Shown here: one piece after another, positions 6,090-13,908 of the stretch
Numbering within the stretch: the stretch's first letter is position 1
Layout: each line of letters begins with the position of its first letter
Assembly (NCBI GenBank): GCA_043746555.1
Contig: JAYTQU010000056.1
Coordinates: 1-13,908 of the forward strand
Direction of reading: 5' to 3'
From: CAZQYC01 sp043746555
Lineage (GTDB): Bacteria; Pseudomonadota; Gammaproteobacteria; Steroidobacterales; Steroidobacteraceae
Length of the DNA: 13,908 nt
Notes under the pieces: generated by a model
Told to the model about the DNA's origin: nothing
Databases searched by the model: none
Seen by the model: the letters and a program-made list of their open reading frames with translations, nothing else
Program-made: the position numbers and the translations under genes

Positions 6090-7484
6090 TTAGCGCGTAA
6101 ATTCTTTCACGAGTCGATATAGAAACTCCAATCCCTCGTAATACGAGGTCACTAACACGCGCTCGTCGCGACCGTGAATGCGGACATCGTCGATATCCAT
6201 AAACATGCCGGATACTCCGTACACCGGAATCCCGCTTGCACGTAGTGGAATCGCATCGGTTGCCCAAGTACTCATCAGCGGCACGGCAGGCACGCCCGGC
6301 CACATCTTTGCGGTGAGCCCCTCGATCGGCTTAATTACTTCCAGCGTTAGCGGCGAAGTCGGGCTTAAGCGCGCACCCTTTATGGATTTGACTGCAATGC
6401 CGTCATCCCCGATCACGCGCTTGAGTGTCTCCAAAACGTTTTTAGGGTCATGGCCAGGTAATATGCGACAGTTGACCGTTGCTGTGGCTGTTTGCGGCAA
6501 CGCATTTTCAGCGTGCCCCGCAGCAACTAACGTGGCGACACAAGTTGTGCGAAGCATGCTGTTATAGGTGTCATTTGCGCTTATACGCGCAATCGCTTGA
6601 CTATCTGGATTCGGCTGCGTGATGGCATTGAAATCCGCTGCTGCTTGTCCCGATTCCAATCGGGACATCTTCGCGAAGAAGTTTCGCGAAACCTCGTTAA
6701 GCATGACTGGAAAATCGAATTGTGATAATCGGATCAAGCCCTGCGACAACTGGTAGATGGCATTGTCTTTACGGGGCTGCGAACTGTGCCCGCCGCGATT
6801 GGTCGCCGTTAGCGTAAAGCTTTGATAGACCTTTTCCGCCGCTTCCACTTCGTTAAGGATTTTCTTGCCGTTGCGAATTTCACCGACGCCTCCTTCGTTA
6901 ATGGCAAACGCCGCATCGATCAACTCGCGGTGCTTCGCCACCAACCAATTCATCCCGTTGTTGTCGCCGCCTTCTTCATCCGCGGTGAGCGCAATAATAA
7001 TGTCTCGATTAGGCCGATAGCCTTCCTGTAAGTACCGCACCATGTTTGCCACGAAAATCGACGCCATCGCCTTGTCGTCGACGATGCCGCGGGCGTAGTA
7101 GTAGCCGTCCTTCTCGATAAATGTGAACGGGTCCATCGACCAATCTTCGCGCTTGGCTGCTACGACATCCAAATGGGCCATCAATAAGATCGGCTTCTTG
7201 TTGCTTGGTTTCTTCGCGCGCAATCGCGCCACAAGATTACCCTTGTGAGGCACTTCTGCCAGGACAAACACATCTTCTTTTGGTAAGCCTGCCGCGATCA
7301 ATTTATTCGCCATTGCCTGAGCGGCAACGGTCGTATCACCACTCGAATGCGTCGTATTGATCTCAACGAGTTGTTTGTAGATATCTTTTGCCTGTTTCTG
7401 TCGGAGCGAAAGCCCGTCCGCATATGCCGCGCTAGCTGCGAGGCACCAACAGAGAAAAAAGAATCCTACGCTGTAACTACGCAC
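6090..7484 (-). CDS. Exported M20-family metallopeptidase (carboxypeptidase/aminoacylase type)
   Basis: 464 residues using the GTG at 7484, chosen because GGGAG lies 6 bases upstream (7491-7495) and because it places a clean signal peptide at the N-terminus (MRSYSVGFFFLCWCLAASAAYA, cleavage near residue 22). An ATG at 7586 would add 34 residues without such features. The two-metal site is intact: AHLDVV (H104, D106), GIVDDKA (bridging D136), ADEEGG (catalytic E170 and ligand E171), RGGHSS (dimerisation-domain histidine), and IHGRDERV near the C-terminus with the last histidine ligand. The family hydrolyses dipeptides, C-terminal residues or N-acyl amino acids, and the exact substrate is unknown. 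It lies 138 bases downstream of the TonB receptor gene and is probably cotranscribed with it and with the DUF2817 gene, acting in the periplasm on material brought in by the receptor. Confidence 0.94.
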   Translation of the reverse strand: MRSYSVGFFFLCWCLAASAAYADGLSLRQKQAKDIYKQLVEINTTHSSGDTTVAAQAMANKLIAAGLPKEDVFVLAEVPHKGNLVARLRAKKPSNKKPILLMAHLDVVAAKREDWSMDPFTFIEKDGYYYARGIVDDKAMASIFVANMVRYLQEGYRPNRDIIIALTADEEGGDNNGMNWLVAKHRELIDAAFAINEGGVGEIRNGKKILNEVEAAEKVYQSFTLTATNRGGHSSQPRKDNAIYQLSQGLIRLSQFDFPVMLNEVSRNFFAKMSRLESGQAAADFNAITQPNPDSQAIARISANDTYNSMLRTTCVATLVAAGHAENALPQTATATVNCRILPGHDPKNVLETLKRVIGDDGIAVKSIKGARLSPTSPLTLEVIKPIEGLTAKMWPGVPAVPLMSTWATDAIPLRASGIPVYGVSGMFMDIDDVRIHGRDERVLVTSYYEGLEFLYRLVKEFTR

Positions 7485-7495
7485 AAAGTTCTCCC
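7485..7495 (-). promoter_or_regulatory. Ribosome-binding site deciding the GTG start of the M20 peptidase
   Basis: GGGAG (7491-7495, reverse strand) with a 6-base spacer to the GTG at 7484. This makes the shorter start better than the upstream ATG at 7586. Confidence 0.65.
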
Positions 7496-7622
7496 GACAA
7501 GAAAGAGCCATTTGCCACATTCGAGCACGGAACGCGGCTTGCTTGCGATATCGAGCTACTAATGTCTTCCCGAGGTATGGCCTCACGCGGACTGATCACG
7601 ATGACTTGATGGTCCAAAGGCT

Positions 7623-9860
7623 TCAGAATCGCGCTTTGAGTTCAAGGCCGTAGGCGCGGGGTTCGCTGCGCGTGACGGTTTCCGTACCCAAAAAGTCCTT
7701 GCCTCGATTGACTAGATACTCCTTGCCGCCGATGTTTTGCGCGCGGAGCGTCAACTCCAAACCCGATTGCGCTGAGCGCCAACCGAGGTTGCCATTGTAG
7801 ACTCCGTAACTCTGCAGTACCTCGTCGGGAGTATTCTCTTGACCGGTGTACGTGGAATCTCGATACGCGTATTGGCCGGAGAGAGATATTTTGCCGCCGA
7901 AGATCCGTATCGGAATGCTGTAAAGCAAACCCAGACTGCCGGACATTTTAGGAGCATAGGGTAGTTGATTTCCGGTTGCGTCTGCACCGGCGGCACCGCC
8001 GCCCGGAAACGAGTCGAACGTGGCGTGCAAGTAGTCGCCGTCGACATTAATACGCAAGTCGTCGCTCAAAAACGCCTCGACTGTCAGCTCCACGCCGTCT
8101 GTATTTACTTTCGCGGCGTTGTTCAATTGGATCACCGTCGTGCCGCCTGGGTACGCGATAAATTGATTCGTTTGATAATTCTTGTAGTCAGTAACGAACG
8201 CAGCCGCATTGGCGCGCAAACGGTGCGAAAGCCATTCGGACTTAAGCCCGAGCTCAAACGAGTTCGCAGTCTCGGTATCGAACGCAAATGGCGTTTGCGT
8301 GCTGCCCGGTAAGAATGTAACTTGCTTGGCATTCAGAAAATCGATATTCCAACCTCCGCTTTTGAAGCCCTGCGAATATTTCCCATACACGTTGACATTC
8401 TGAGTGAACGAATAGGTTAGGCTGATCGCCGGCGTGAACCGGCCCTCATCCGCATGATCGCGAAAATTCGGCAACACGCCAGTGCCAAAGCCGCCGCTTT
8501 GAGAGCCGTCCAGATTGAAAAACAAACTGCGCCGCTCGTTGGTGTAGCGAGCGCCGACGTCCAATCGCAGCGCTTCGACGATGTCGTAGTTGATATTGGC
8601 GAATACCGCGTAGGAGTCGGTTCGCACTTGGCCAGTTATCGGTATGACAGCGCCGGGAGCTATCGGAAGAAGGCCCGTAACATTGCTACCAGCGGTTGCA
8701 GTGCGATAGGTATCGGCGGTCTCGTTGAGGAAGAATAGCCCGGCAACATATCTGAAATCCCCGCTAGCCGAAGAGGCGATTCGTAACTCTTCTGTAAATT
8801 GATCGAAGCCGTCGGTGTAATCCGTAAACAACAGCGACAATGGGGCGTAATCGTTGTCGTTGTGCCGGTAAGCTTCGACTTTTCGATAGGCGGTAATCGA
8901 GGTGAGTGACAAATCCGAGGATAAGTTCCATTTCGCCGTCAAGCTGCCGCCGTAATTTTCCTGCTCGCGAATAGGAAGATCGTTGTCGTCAACCTGATAC
9001 GGCAGCGGTGCAAATGGGTCGACGCTGCCTTTGCCGGTGATGCCGGATATGGATTCGTATATGCCGCGCAGCGAGCGATCGCGCGTGTAATCACCAGCCA
9101 GGTCGGCCGTGAAACTTGACTCGTTACCGAATCGCAGCGCCCCACGGACCGAATCGACGGAAACCTTGCCGATATCGTTGTCGCCATCGAACAAATTCAA
9201 AACAAAACCGTCGCGGCGTTCGGAAAACACAGACATCTTGCCGGCAACAGTGTCGGAAATTGGCCCGTTCACGTGCGCGCCGATCTCGCGATCGCGCAAG
9301 TTTCCGATTTTGGCATCGACTCCCGCGCTGAACTCGTGTTGCGGCGCGCGAGTCACGATACTCACGGCTCCCGATACCGTGTTGCGACCGAATAACGTGC
9401 CCTGAGGTCCGCGGAGAATTTCGACCCGCTCGACGTCGGCGAGATTTTGATCGACTGCGTTAGTCTGCCCGACGTACACGCCATCCAGATAAATACCCGC
9501 GCGACTGCTGAAACCGATATTCCTGCCGCCGCCCCCCACGCCACGAATAAAGACGGTATCGACATTGGACGCGCGTTCGATGCTAAAACTGGGTGCGGCA
9601 GTGCTGAGATCCGTCAGACGCAACGCACCAATTTCGCTGAGGCGCTCCGCGCTAAACGCGCTTGCCGCAATCGGTATTTGCTGAAGATTTTCGCTCCGCA
9701 TCTGCGCAGTGACGACAACTTCCTCCAAAACAGCACTGCTTCCTGCAGCAGAGGGACTCTGCGCCCAAGCCGCACCTGCTTGCGCGAGTGTTAACCCTAC
9801 GACAACGGTTAAGGACTTAGAGGTCGGTATACGACCCCTATTTAGTGTGCTCAGCGACAT
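7623..9860 (-). CDS. TonB-dependent outer-membrane receptor
   Basis: 745 residues from the ATG at 9860, with AGGGGG at 9869-9874 (8-base spacer). An in-frame ATG at 9878 would put the purine-rich site inside the gene. A signal peptide ends at AWA-Q (residues 1-33), followed by the TonB box EEVVVTAQ (46-53). Then comes the plug domain, with QIPIAASAFSAERL, FIRGVGGGGRNIGF and VERVEILRGPQGTLFGRNTVSGAVSI. The 22-strand barrel follows, with late-barrel signatures such as YGKYSQGFKSGGWN and TANSFELGLKSEW, and it ends YGLELKARF with the terminal phenylalanine needed for outer-membrane insertion. The receptor moves a ligand across the outer membrane using TonB-ExbBD energy. The ligand cannot be read from the sequence. 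A divergent AraC regulator and downstream peptidase genes suggest a peptide-like or acylated amino acid ligand. Intact and full length. Confidence 0.96.
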   Translation of the reverse strand: MSLSTLNRGRIPTSKSLTVVVGLTLAQAGAAWAQSPSAAGSSAVLEEVVVTAQMRSENLQQIPIAASAFSAERLSEIGALRLTDLSTAAPSFSIERASNVDTVFIRGVGGGGRNIGFSSRAGIYLDGVYVGQTNAVDQNLADVERVEILRGPQGTLFGRNTVSGAVSIVTRAPQHEFSAGVDAKIGNLRDREIGAHVNGPISDTVAGKMSVFSERRDGFVLNLFDGDNDIGKVSVDSVRGALRFGNESSFTADLAGDYTRDRSLRGIYESISGITGKGSVDPFAPLPYQVDDNDLPIREQENYGGSLTAKWNLSSDLSLTSITAYRKVEAYRHNDNDYAPLSLLFTDYTDGFDQFTEELRIASSASGDFRYVAGLFFLNETADTYRTATAGSNVTGLLPIAPGAVIPITGQVRTDSYAVFANINYDIVEALRLDVGARYTNERRSLFFNLDGSQSGGFGTGVLPNFRDHADEGRFTPAISLTYSFTQNVNVYGKYSQGFKSGGWNIDFLNAKQVTFLPGSTQTPFAFDTETANSFELGLKSEWLSHRLRANAAAFVTDYKNYQTNQFIAYPGGTTVIQLNNAAKVNTDGVELTVEAFLSDDLRINVDGDYLHATFDSFPGGGAAGADATGNQLPYAPKMSGSLGLLYSIPIRIFGGKISLSGQYAYRDSTYTGQENTPDEVLQSYGVYNGNLGWRSAQSGLELTLRAQNIGGKEYLVNRGKDFLGTETVTRSEPRAYGLELKARF

Positions 9861-10047
9861 GATGAATTCCCCCTGCATTTATGTATTAAGTGAATATGGC
9901 TTTCGCCCGCCCTCACTTGCTTTGCAAAGAATAGCGCTGGTCCGCGCGAGACCATTGAAGGAATGCGCCAAGTTGCGTAATGTGCGTCGAGAAAGCGAGT
10001 GAAGCCGGATAAGCTTTATCGAACTAGAACGAAACGCGACCAATCAA
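9861..10047. promoter_or_regulatory. Divergent promoter region between TonB receptor and AraC regulator
   Basis: 187 bases separate the two divergent starts. It contains three small dyads: CTTTGCAAAG (9920-9929), GGTC-N7-GACC (9939-9953) and GATAA-GCT-TTATC (10008-10020). Any of these could be an operator, but AraC proteins usually bind direct repeats, so assignment is uncertain. An A/T-rich stretch at 9876-9898 (ATTTATGTATTAAGTGAATAT on the plus strand, positions only approximate) could hold the receptor's -10 box. Confidence 0.5.
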
Positions 10048-11049
10048 ATGCTACTGACGATTCCTGCAAATCATCAATCCCCCGGGGAATGGGCCGATGC
10101 AGGCTTGCTGCACGGCGTAGCAACTGAAGCAGTGCGCCGCTGCCCGCGCGCCGTTTCCGAGTACAGCTTGAAACGGATGGCGCCACACTCGCCTTCCCGA
10201 ACGTCACTCGCCCCTAGCAACCTAGTGCACGAGCTGCGCCAGACCTGTATAGATACGATAGGTCCGGCCGGCACGTTCGACATCTTCGCAAATTGTTTTC
10301 TGGGTCGTTCGTACCCATTGTTGCTGCCGTTGATATTCGCTCCCGATGCATCGAGTTTACTACGGCGTTTAAGAGCGGTAGAAAACTTAACGCCACGCGT
10401 TGCCACGACGACTTTGACGGGAAATGGAGATTACTGGATCGATATTCGACAAGTCCGAAACGACATGGACATCGCAGCCACGACCAGCTACGGCGTCGGT
10501 TATTGGGGAATGATTGTCGGCATATTTAGAGCGGCGGGCTACAAAGGTTTAAAGCTGTACAGCAACGACGGGGTCGCGATCACGGTAATCTACAACGACG
10601 ATGCATTTTGCATTGAATCGCTCAAGGCTCTCCCACGAACACAAGAGGCGCGCTTGACGTGGCGTACACGAACGCAACCAAGCAGCCCTGCATTGTCGAT
10701 CGTCTCGCCGCTCGTCGATTCTCCGATGGTTGATCGCATCGCGGACATCATGTGCTGTGCTCTCGATGCCGGATCGCCGGTGCCATCGTTGACCGAGATT
10801 GCGAAGATGACTTATTGCTCGACGCGCAGCGTGCAACGCCGTCTCACTTCGGTCTGGATTACTTTGCGCGACATTAGTTTGAGTGCGCGCATACATCGCG
10901 CAACTCTAATGCTTTCGGGATGCGACGACTGGTCGCTTACCGACATCGCGTGCGACTCCGGCTTCAGCGATGCCCCGCATTTCGCTCGCGAATTCAAGCG
11001 CGTGGCGGGCCTGACGCCGGAAAACTATCGCACCATGTATCGACTGTAG
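10048..11049 (+). CDS. AraC-family transcriptional regulator
   Basis: 333 residues from the ATG at 10048. The last ~95 residues are a complete double helix-turn-helix: VPSLTEIAKMTYCSTRSVQRR, then the linking helix, then SLTDIACDSGFSDAPHFAREF and the signature RVAGLTPENYRTMYRL. The first ~220 residues form an effector domain, with a central GDYWIDIRQVRNDMDIAATT-like stretch and SYGVGYWGMIVG. I do not recognise its ligand. Protein length is typical for regulators of the AraC type with an N-terminal sensor. No clear ribosome-binding site precedes 10048, so a later start (for example the ATG beginning MAPHSPS) is possible. Its divergence from the TonB receptor makes that gene and the peptidases behind it the likely targets, with autoregulation probable. 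Confidence 0.9.
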   Translation: MLLTIPANHQSPGEWADAGLLHGVATEAVRRCPRAVSEYSLKRMAPHSPSRTSLAPSNLVHELRQTCIDTIGPAGTFDIFANCFLGRSYPLLLPLIFAPDASSLLRRLRAVENLTPRVATTTLTGNGDYWIDIRQVRNDMDIAATTSYGVGYWGMIVGIFRAAGYKGLKLYSNDGVAITVIYNDDAFCIESLKALPRTQEARLTWRTRTQPSSPALSIVSPLVDSPMVDRIADIMCCALDAGSPVPSLTEIAKMTYCSTRSVQRRLTSVWITLRDISLSARIHRATLMLSGCDDWSLTDIACDSGFSDAPHFAREFKRVAGLTPENYRTMYRL

Positions 11050-11059
11050 CAGCCTGCTA
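11047..11059. repeat. Short palindrome at the AraC stop codon
   Basis: TAGCAG-C-CTGCTA overlaps the TAG stop codon. Its first ten bases, TAGCAGCCTG, match the arm of the 3566-3603 palindrome exactly, so the two may be copies of one repeat family. There is no T-run, so it is a poor rho-independent terminator. Confidence 0.5.
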
Positions 11060-11133
11060 GGAAAGCGACGACTTCGCTGCGCGCCTTATTCACAAAGTCC
11101 GATCGCGAGTAAACGGCGGCTGCAATTCAGCAA

Positions 11134-11610
11134 ATGGAAGCTGACTTTAATTGCTCCCCAGAGACTCACTTATTCTATGCGTCGAATCGCCGACCATGGA
11201 CACCATTGCGGTGTATCAAAAAGATGAGTCCAGTCATCCCACCGCTAGCCCAACTTGCCCGCTCCTTTTTTTTGCGCCGTGATCGAAGTATCCGAATTTC
11301 GGCTGCGTCACGCACCGCGAAAATTGGCGTATTCGTTCAACGGGGAATTGAGAGCCGGGTCTATCATCTGTCCAACAGTCGAACTATTCACCGATGCCAT
11401 TTGGACACATTGAACGGACTCACAGTTGCAGCGGCTCGCAATCTGCGAGCGGGGAGACCGATCCGCGCACGCATCAATTGTGCGCTGAACTTTTTGGATG
11501 TGCATCCGGATTGGACTGTAACCGAATTGAGCGCCTCGATAGTGTCGCGCGGCCGCATGTCGCGTCTATATCGCGACGTAGCAGGCATTTCGCCATCGCA
11601 TTTGTTTTAA
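11134..11610 (+). CDS. Small protein with a single AraC-like helix-turn-helix
   Basis: 158 residues if started at the ATG at 11134, or 128 from the ATG at 11224 (MSPVIPPLAQL). Neither has a strong ribosome-binding site. The C-terminal ~48 residues (RINCALNFLDVHPDW, then TVTELSASIVSRGRMSRLYRDVAGISPSHLF) match the first helix-turn-helix subdomain of AraC/XylS proteins: entry helix, helix-turn-helix, then the R-x3-G-x-SP-x2 turn. The second subdomain is absent, and the frame stops right after SPSHLF. I do not recognise the front part (FVQRGIESRVYHLSN...). It may be a truncated regulator or a minimal DNA-binding protein. It follows the complete AraC gene on the same strand and precedes the oxidoreductase gene. 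Confidence 0.55.
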   Translation: MEADFNCSPETHLFYASNRRPWTPLRCIKKMSPVIPPLAQLARSFFLRRDRSIRISAASRTAKIGVFVQRGIESRVYHLSNSRTIHRCHLDTLNGLTVAAARNLRAGRPIRARINCALNFLDVHPDWTVTELSASIVSRGRMSRLYRDVAGISPSHLF

Positions 11611-11871
11611 AAAGTGTGCTGCGTCCTTCATTCGACACGCCAATTACTACCCGATCTCACCGAGTCGCAATGATCGCCAATCTTGAACTGACTTGATAGT
11701 AAACTCGCGAACACTCGAGTCAACACTGCATCGTCGGCGCAAGCGAGCGGCGGCGGCTTACCCTCATACGCAACAACGATGACTTGTTGCACGATAAATG
11801 TCAGGATGAGATTCGATTGAAAAAAACCGTGTGGACGGCTTTTCATTAACCCAATTATTGCAGCAGCATTC
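11611..11871. other. Leader region of the indolepyruvate oxidoreductase gene
   Basis: This is a 261-base gap without a credible gene. TTGAAA at 11817-11822 could be a -35 box, but the matching -10 region is poor. The reverse-strand open frame across this stretch overlaps the oxidoreductase start and has no family features. Confidence 0.35.
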
Positions 11872-13908
11872 ATGAAAGCATCCGCTTCGGTCGAGCGCAC
11901 CCTCGATGACAACATCTCACTCGATGACAAGTACACCCTGGAAAGGGGTCGCGCGTTTATTACGGGGACGCAAGCGCTGATTCGTCTACCGATGTTGCAG
12001 CGACAACGCGACGTCGCAGCAGGCCTAAATACAGCCGGCTATGTCACAGGTTATCGCGGCTCACCGCTGGGCAACGTGGACTTAACAGCCGCGAAAGCGC
12101 GAAGTCATCTCACTGCGCATCGCATCCTATTCCAACCGGGCGTTAATGAGGATCTCGCGGCAACGGCCGCGTGGGGCACGCAGCAAACTAAATTGTTTCC
12201 CGGCGCCAAATTCGATGGTGTGTTTGCGATGTGGTACGGCAAAGGACCTGGCGTGGATCGCTGCGGCGATGTGTTCAAACACGCCAACTTGGCGGGCACG
12301 GACAAACACGGTGGCGTGTTAGTGCTTGCAGGGGACGATCACGCCGCTAAGTCATCGACCACCGCGCATCAAAGCGAACACATATTAAAGGCCTGCGGCA
12401 TTCCGGTGCTCTATCCGTCAGCGGTGCAGGAATATCTCGACTACGGTTTGCATGCCTGGGCGATCAGCCGCTACGCCGGGCTGTGGGTGTCGATGAAGTG
12501 CGTGACCGACATCATCGAGTCCGGCGCGGTCGTCGAACTTAATCCCGAGCGCGTAAAAATAGCGATGCCAAACGATTTCGAATTGCCCGCGGGCGGCTTG
12601 AATATCCGCTGGCCTGATCCCGTGTTGGAACAAGAAGCGCGGATGAACAACTACAAATGGTACGCGGCACTCGCCTATGTGCGCGCTAACAAATTGAATC
12701 GAATTATTTGGGACAGCCCCAACGCGCGCATCGGAATTGTCACGGCCGGAAAATCGTATCTCGACACACGTCAAGCATTGGCGGACTTAGGAATAGACGA
12801 AAACGCGGCGCGCGAGATCGGCATTCGTCTTTACAAGATTGGGATGACTTGGCCGTTGGAAGCGGATGGCGTGCGCGATTTCGCCAAAGGCTTGGACGAA
12901 ATTTTAGTCGTCGAAGAAAAGCGCCAGATACTCGAATACCAATTGAAGGAAGAACTATACAACCTAAAAGATAGTGAACGCCCTCGTGTAGTGGGAAAAT
13001 TTGATGACACCGGCGAATGGAGCAACGAACATCGCAAGGGTCACGGCGAATGGCTATTGCCGGCTACCTACGAACTAAATCCAGCACAAGTCGCGCGCGC
13101 GATTGCGACGCGTATTTCAAGATATTTTGCCGGTCATCCGCTGGAGCAACGTGTTCGTGAACGTGTTGCGTACTTGGAAAAGAAGGAATCCGCACTGCAT
13201 GCGATGCGGCCCGTCACCGATGCAAACAACGAGCGCATCCCGCATTTTTGCTCGGGATGTCCGCACAATAGTTCAACCAAGTTGCCCGCAGGAAGTCGTG
13301 CGCTTGCCGGCATTGGCTGTCACTACATGACACTGTGGATGGACCGCGCCACCGATACGTACACGCACATGGGCGCGGAGGGCGTCACCTGGATCGGTCA
13401 TGCGCCGCACACCACCGAGCAGCATGTATTTGCGAACCTTGGCGACGGCACCTATTTTCACTCCGGTCTGTTGGCGCTGCGAGCCGCAGTGTCTGCCAAC
13501 GTCAACATCACCTACAAAATTTTATACAACGATGCAGTCGCCATGACCGGTGGACAACACGTGGACGGTCCACTCGATCCGGCAATGATCTCGCGACAGA
13601 TCGCAGCCGAAGGCGTAAAACCGATTGTTGTGGTCACTGATGAACCGGATAAGTATTCAACCGATACGCGATGGGCCGAGGGAGTCACGATTCGCCATCG
13701 CAGCGAGCTCGATACCGTGCAGCGCGAACTGCGCACACACAAAGGCGTGTCGGCGTTGATTTACGATCAAACCTGCGCCGCAGAAAAACGTCGTCGCCGC
13801 AAACGCAACGAGTATCCCGATCCGGCAAAGCACGTTGTGATCAATGAAGCCGTGTGCGAAGGCTGCGGCGATTGCAGCGTGCAATCCAATTGCTTATCGG
13901 TAGAGCCG
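11872..13908 (+). CDS. Indolepyruvate ferredoxin oxidoreductase, fused form (N-terminal part, cut by window edge)
   Basis: 679 codons of an enzyme usually ~1150 residues long. It decarboxylates indolepyruvate and other aryl-2-oxoacids to acyl-CoA, passing electrons to ferredoxin. It begins SLDDKYTLERGRAFITGTQALIRLPMLQ and the YRGSPLGNVD loop, the pyrimidine-domain start of the fused alpha subunit. CSGCPHNSST (C460, C463) follows. The ThDP/Mg site is GDGTYFHSG (G524-D525-G526) to YNDAVAMTGGQ (N553), the usual ~28-residue spacing. At the right edge, C662-x2-C665-x2-C668-x5-C674 (NEAVCEGCGDCSVQSNC) starts a ferredoxin-type [4Fe-4S] site. The gamma/beta part lies beyond the window. The start is the ATG at 11872, agreeing with family N-termini, although no clear ribosome-binding site is seen. 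The role is amino-acid or arylpyruvate breakdown in the cytoplasm. Intact as far as visible. Confidence 0.95.
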   Translation, partial: MKASASVERTLDDNISLDDKYTLERGRAFITGTQALIRLPMLQRQRDVAAGLNTAGYVTGYRGSPLGNVDLTAAKARSHLTAHRILFQPGVNEDLAATAAWGTQQTKLFPGAKFDGVFAMWYGKGPGVDRCGDVFKHANLAGTDKHGGVLVLAGDDHAAKSSTTAHQSEHILKACGIPVLYPSAVQEYLDYGLHAWAISRYAGLWVSMKCVTDIIESGAVVELNPERVKIAMPNDFELPAGGLNIRWPDPVLEQEARMNNYKWYAALAYVRANKLNRIIWDSPNARIGIVTAGKSYLDTRQALADLGIDENAAREIGIRLYKIGMTWPLEADGVRDFAKGLDEILVVEEKRQILEYQLKEELYNLKDSERPRVVGKFDDTGEWSNEHRKGHGEWLLPATYELNPAQVARAIATRISRYFAGHPLEQRVRERVAYLEKKESALHAMRPVTDANNERIPHFCSGCPHNSSTKLPAGSRALAGIGCHYMTLWMDRATDTYTHMGAEGVTWIGHAPHTTEQHVFANLGDGTYFHSGLLALRAAVSANVNITYKILYNDAVAMTGGQHVDGPLDPAMISRQIAAEGVKPIVVVTDEPDKYSTDTRWAEGVTIRHRSELDTVQRELRTHKGVSALIYDQTCAAEKRRRRKRNEYPDPAKHVVINEAVCEGCGDCSVQSNCLSVEP

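Noticed and set aside
8132..9565. Several short open frames on both strands inside the TonB receptor
   Set aside because: They are shadows of a clearly real 745-residue gene and have no recognisable domains.
11817..11846. Sigma-70 promoter for the oxidoreductase gene
   Set aside because: TTGAAA is a fair -35 box, but no acceptable -10 box follows at 16-18 bases.
11628..11936. Reverse-strand 102-residue open frame
   Set aside because: It overlaps the conserved start of the oxidoreductase and shows no family motif or ribosome-binding site.

Overview
The window looks like chromosomal DNA of a Gram-negative proteobacterium, most likely a gammaproteobacterium. The evidence is a long TonB-dependent receptor with a typical EEVVVTAQ TonB box, a fused indolepyruvate ferredoxin oxidoreductase, a proteobacterial-type LeuC and AraC-family regulators. 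This placement is inferred from protein style only, and the species is not identifiable by eye.

Layout. (1) 1-775, minus: the N-terminal 258 codons of leuC, cut by the window edge. (2) About 776-4100 is a mosaic of debris and small genes. It holds an IS91-family transposase decayed into several frames with its catalytic core deleted, the C-terminal tail of an AraC/GlxA-like regulator, an intact GFA-family gene, a small secreted DUF3192-like protein, an ECF sigma factor that lost region 4, a 22-bp tandem repeat, a train of four stem-loops, and the N-terminal Ada domain of a truncated DNA-repair protein. (3) About 4041-9860, minus, reads from right to left as a TonB receptor, an exported M20 peptidase, a DUF2817/M14-type peptidase and a broken PLP-dependent cysteine-synthase-like gene. 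A divergent AraC regulator at 10048-11049 faces the receptor. (4) 11134-11610 is a small protein with one AraC-like helix-turn-helix. (5) 11872 to the end is the first 679 codons of an indolepyruvate ferredoxin oxidoreductase.

How the genes work together. The receptor, M20 peptidase, DUF2817 peptidase and divergent AraC regulator plausibly form a local uptake and hydrolysis unit for a peptide or N-acyl amino acid substrate. This is inferred from context. leuC (leucine synthesis) and the indolepyruvate oxidoreductase (aryl-2-oxoacid breakdown) are ordinary metabolism at the flanks.

The most striking observation is a perfect 32-bp direct repeat (1029-1060 and 2980-3011). One copy lies inside the decayed IS91 transposase. 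The other sits exactly where the ECF sigma factor loses its region 4 and where the ribosome-binding site of the next gene begins. I see no convincing new multi-gene system. The strongest signals are genome-rearrangement scars and a structured non-coding stretch at 3474-3686.
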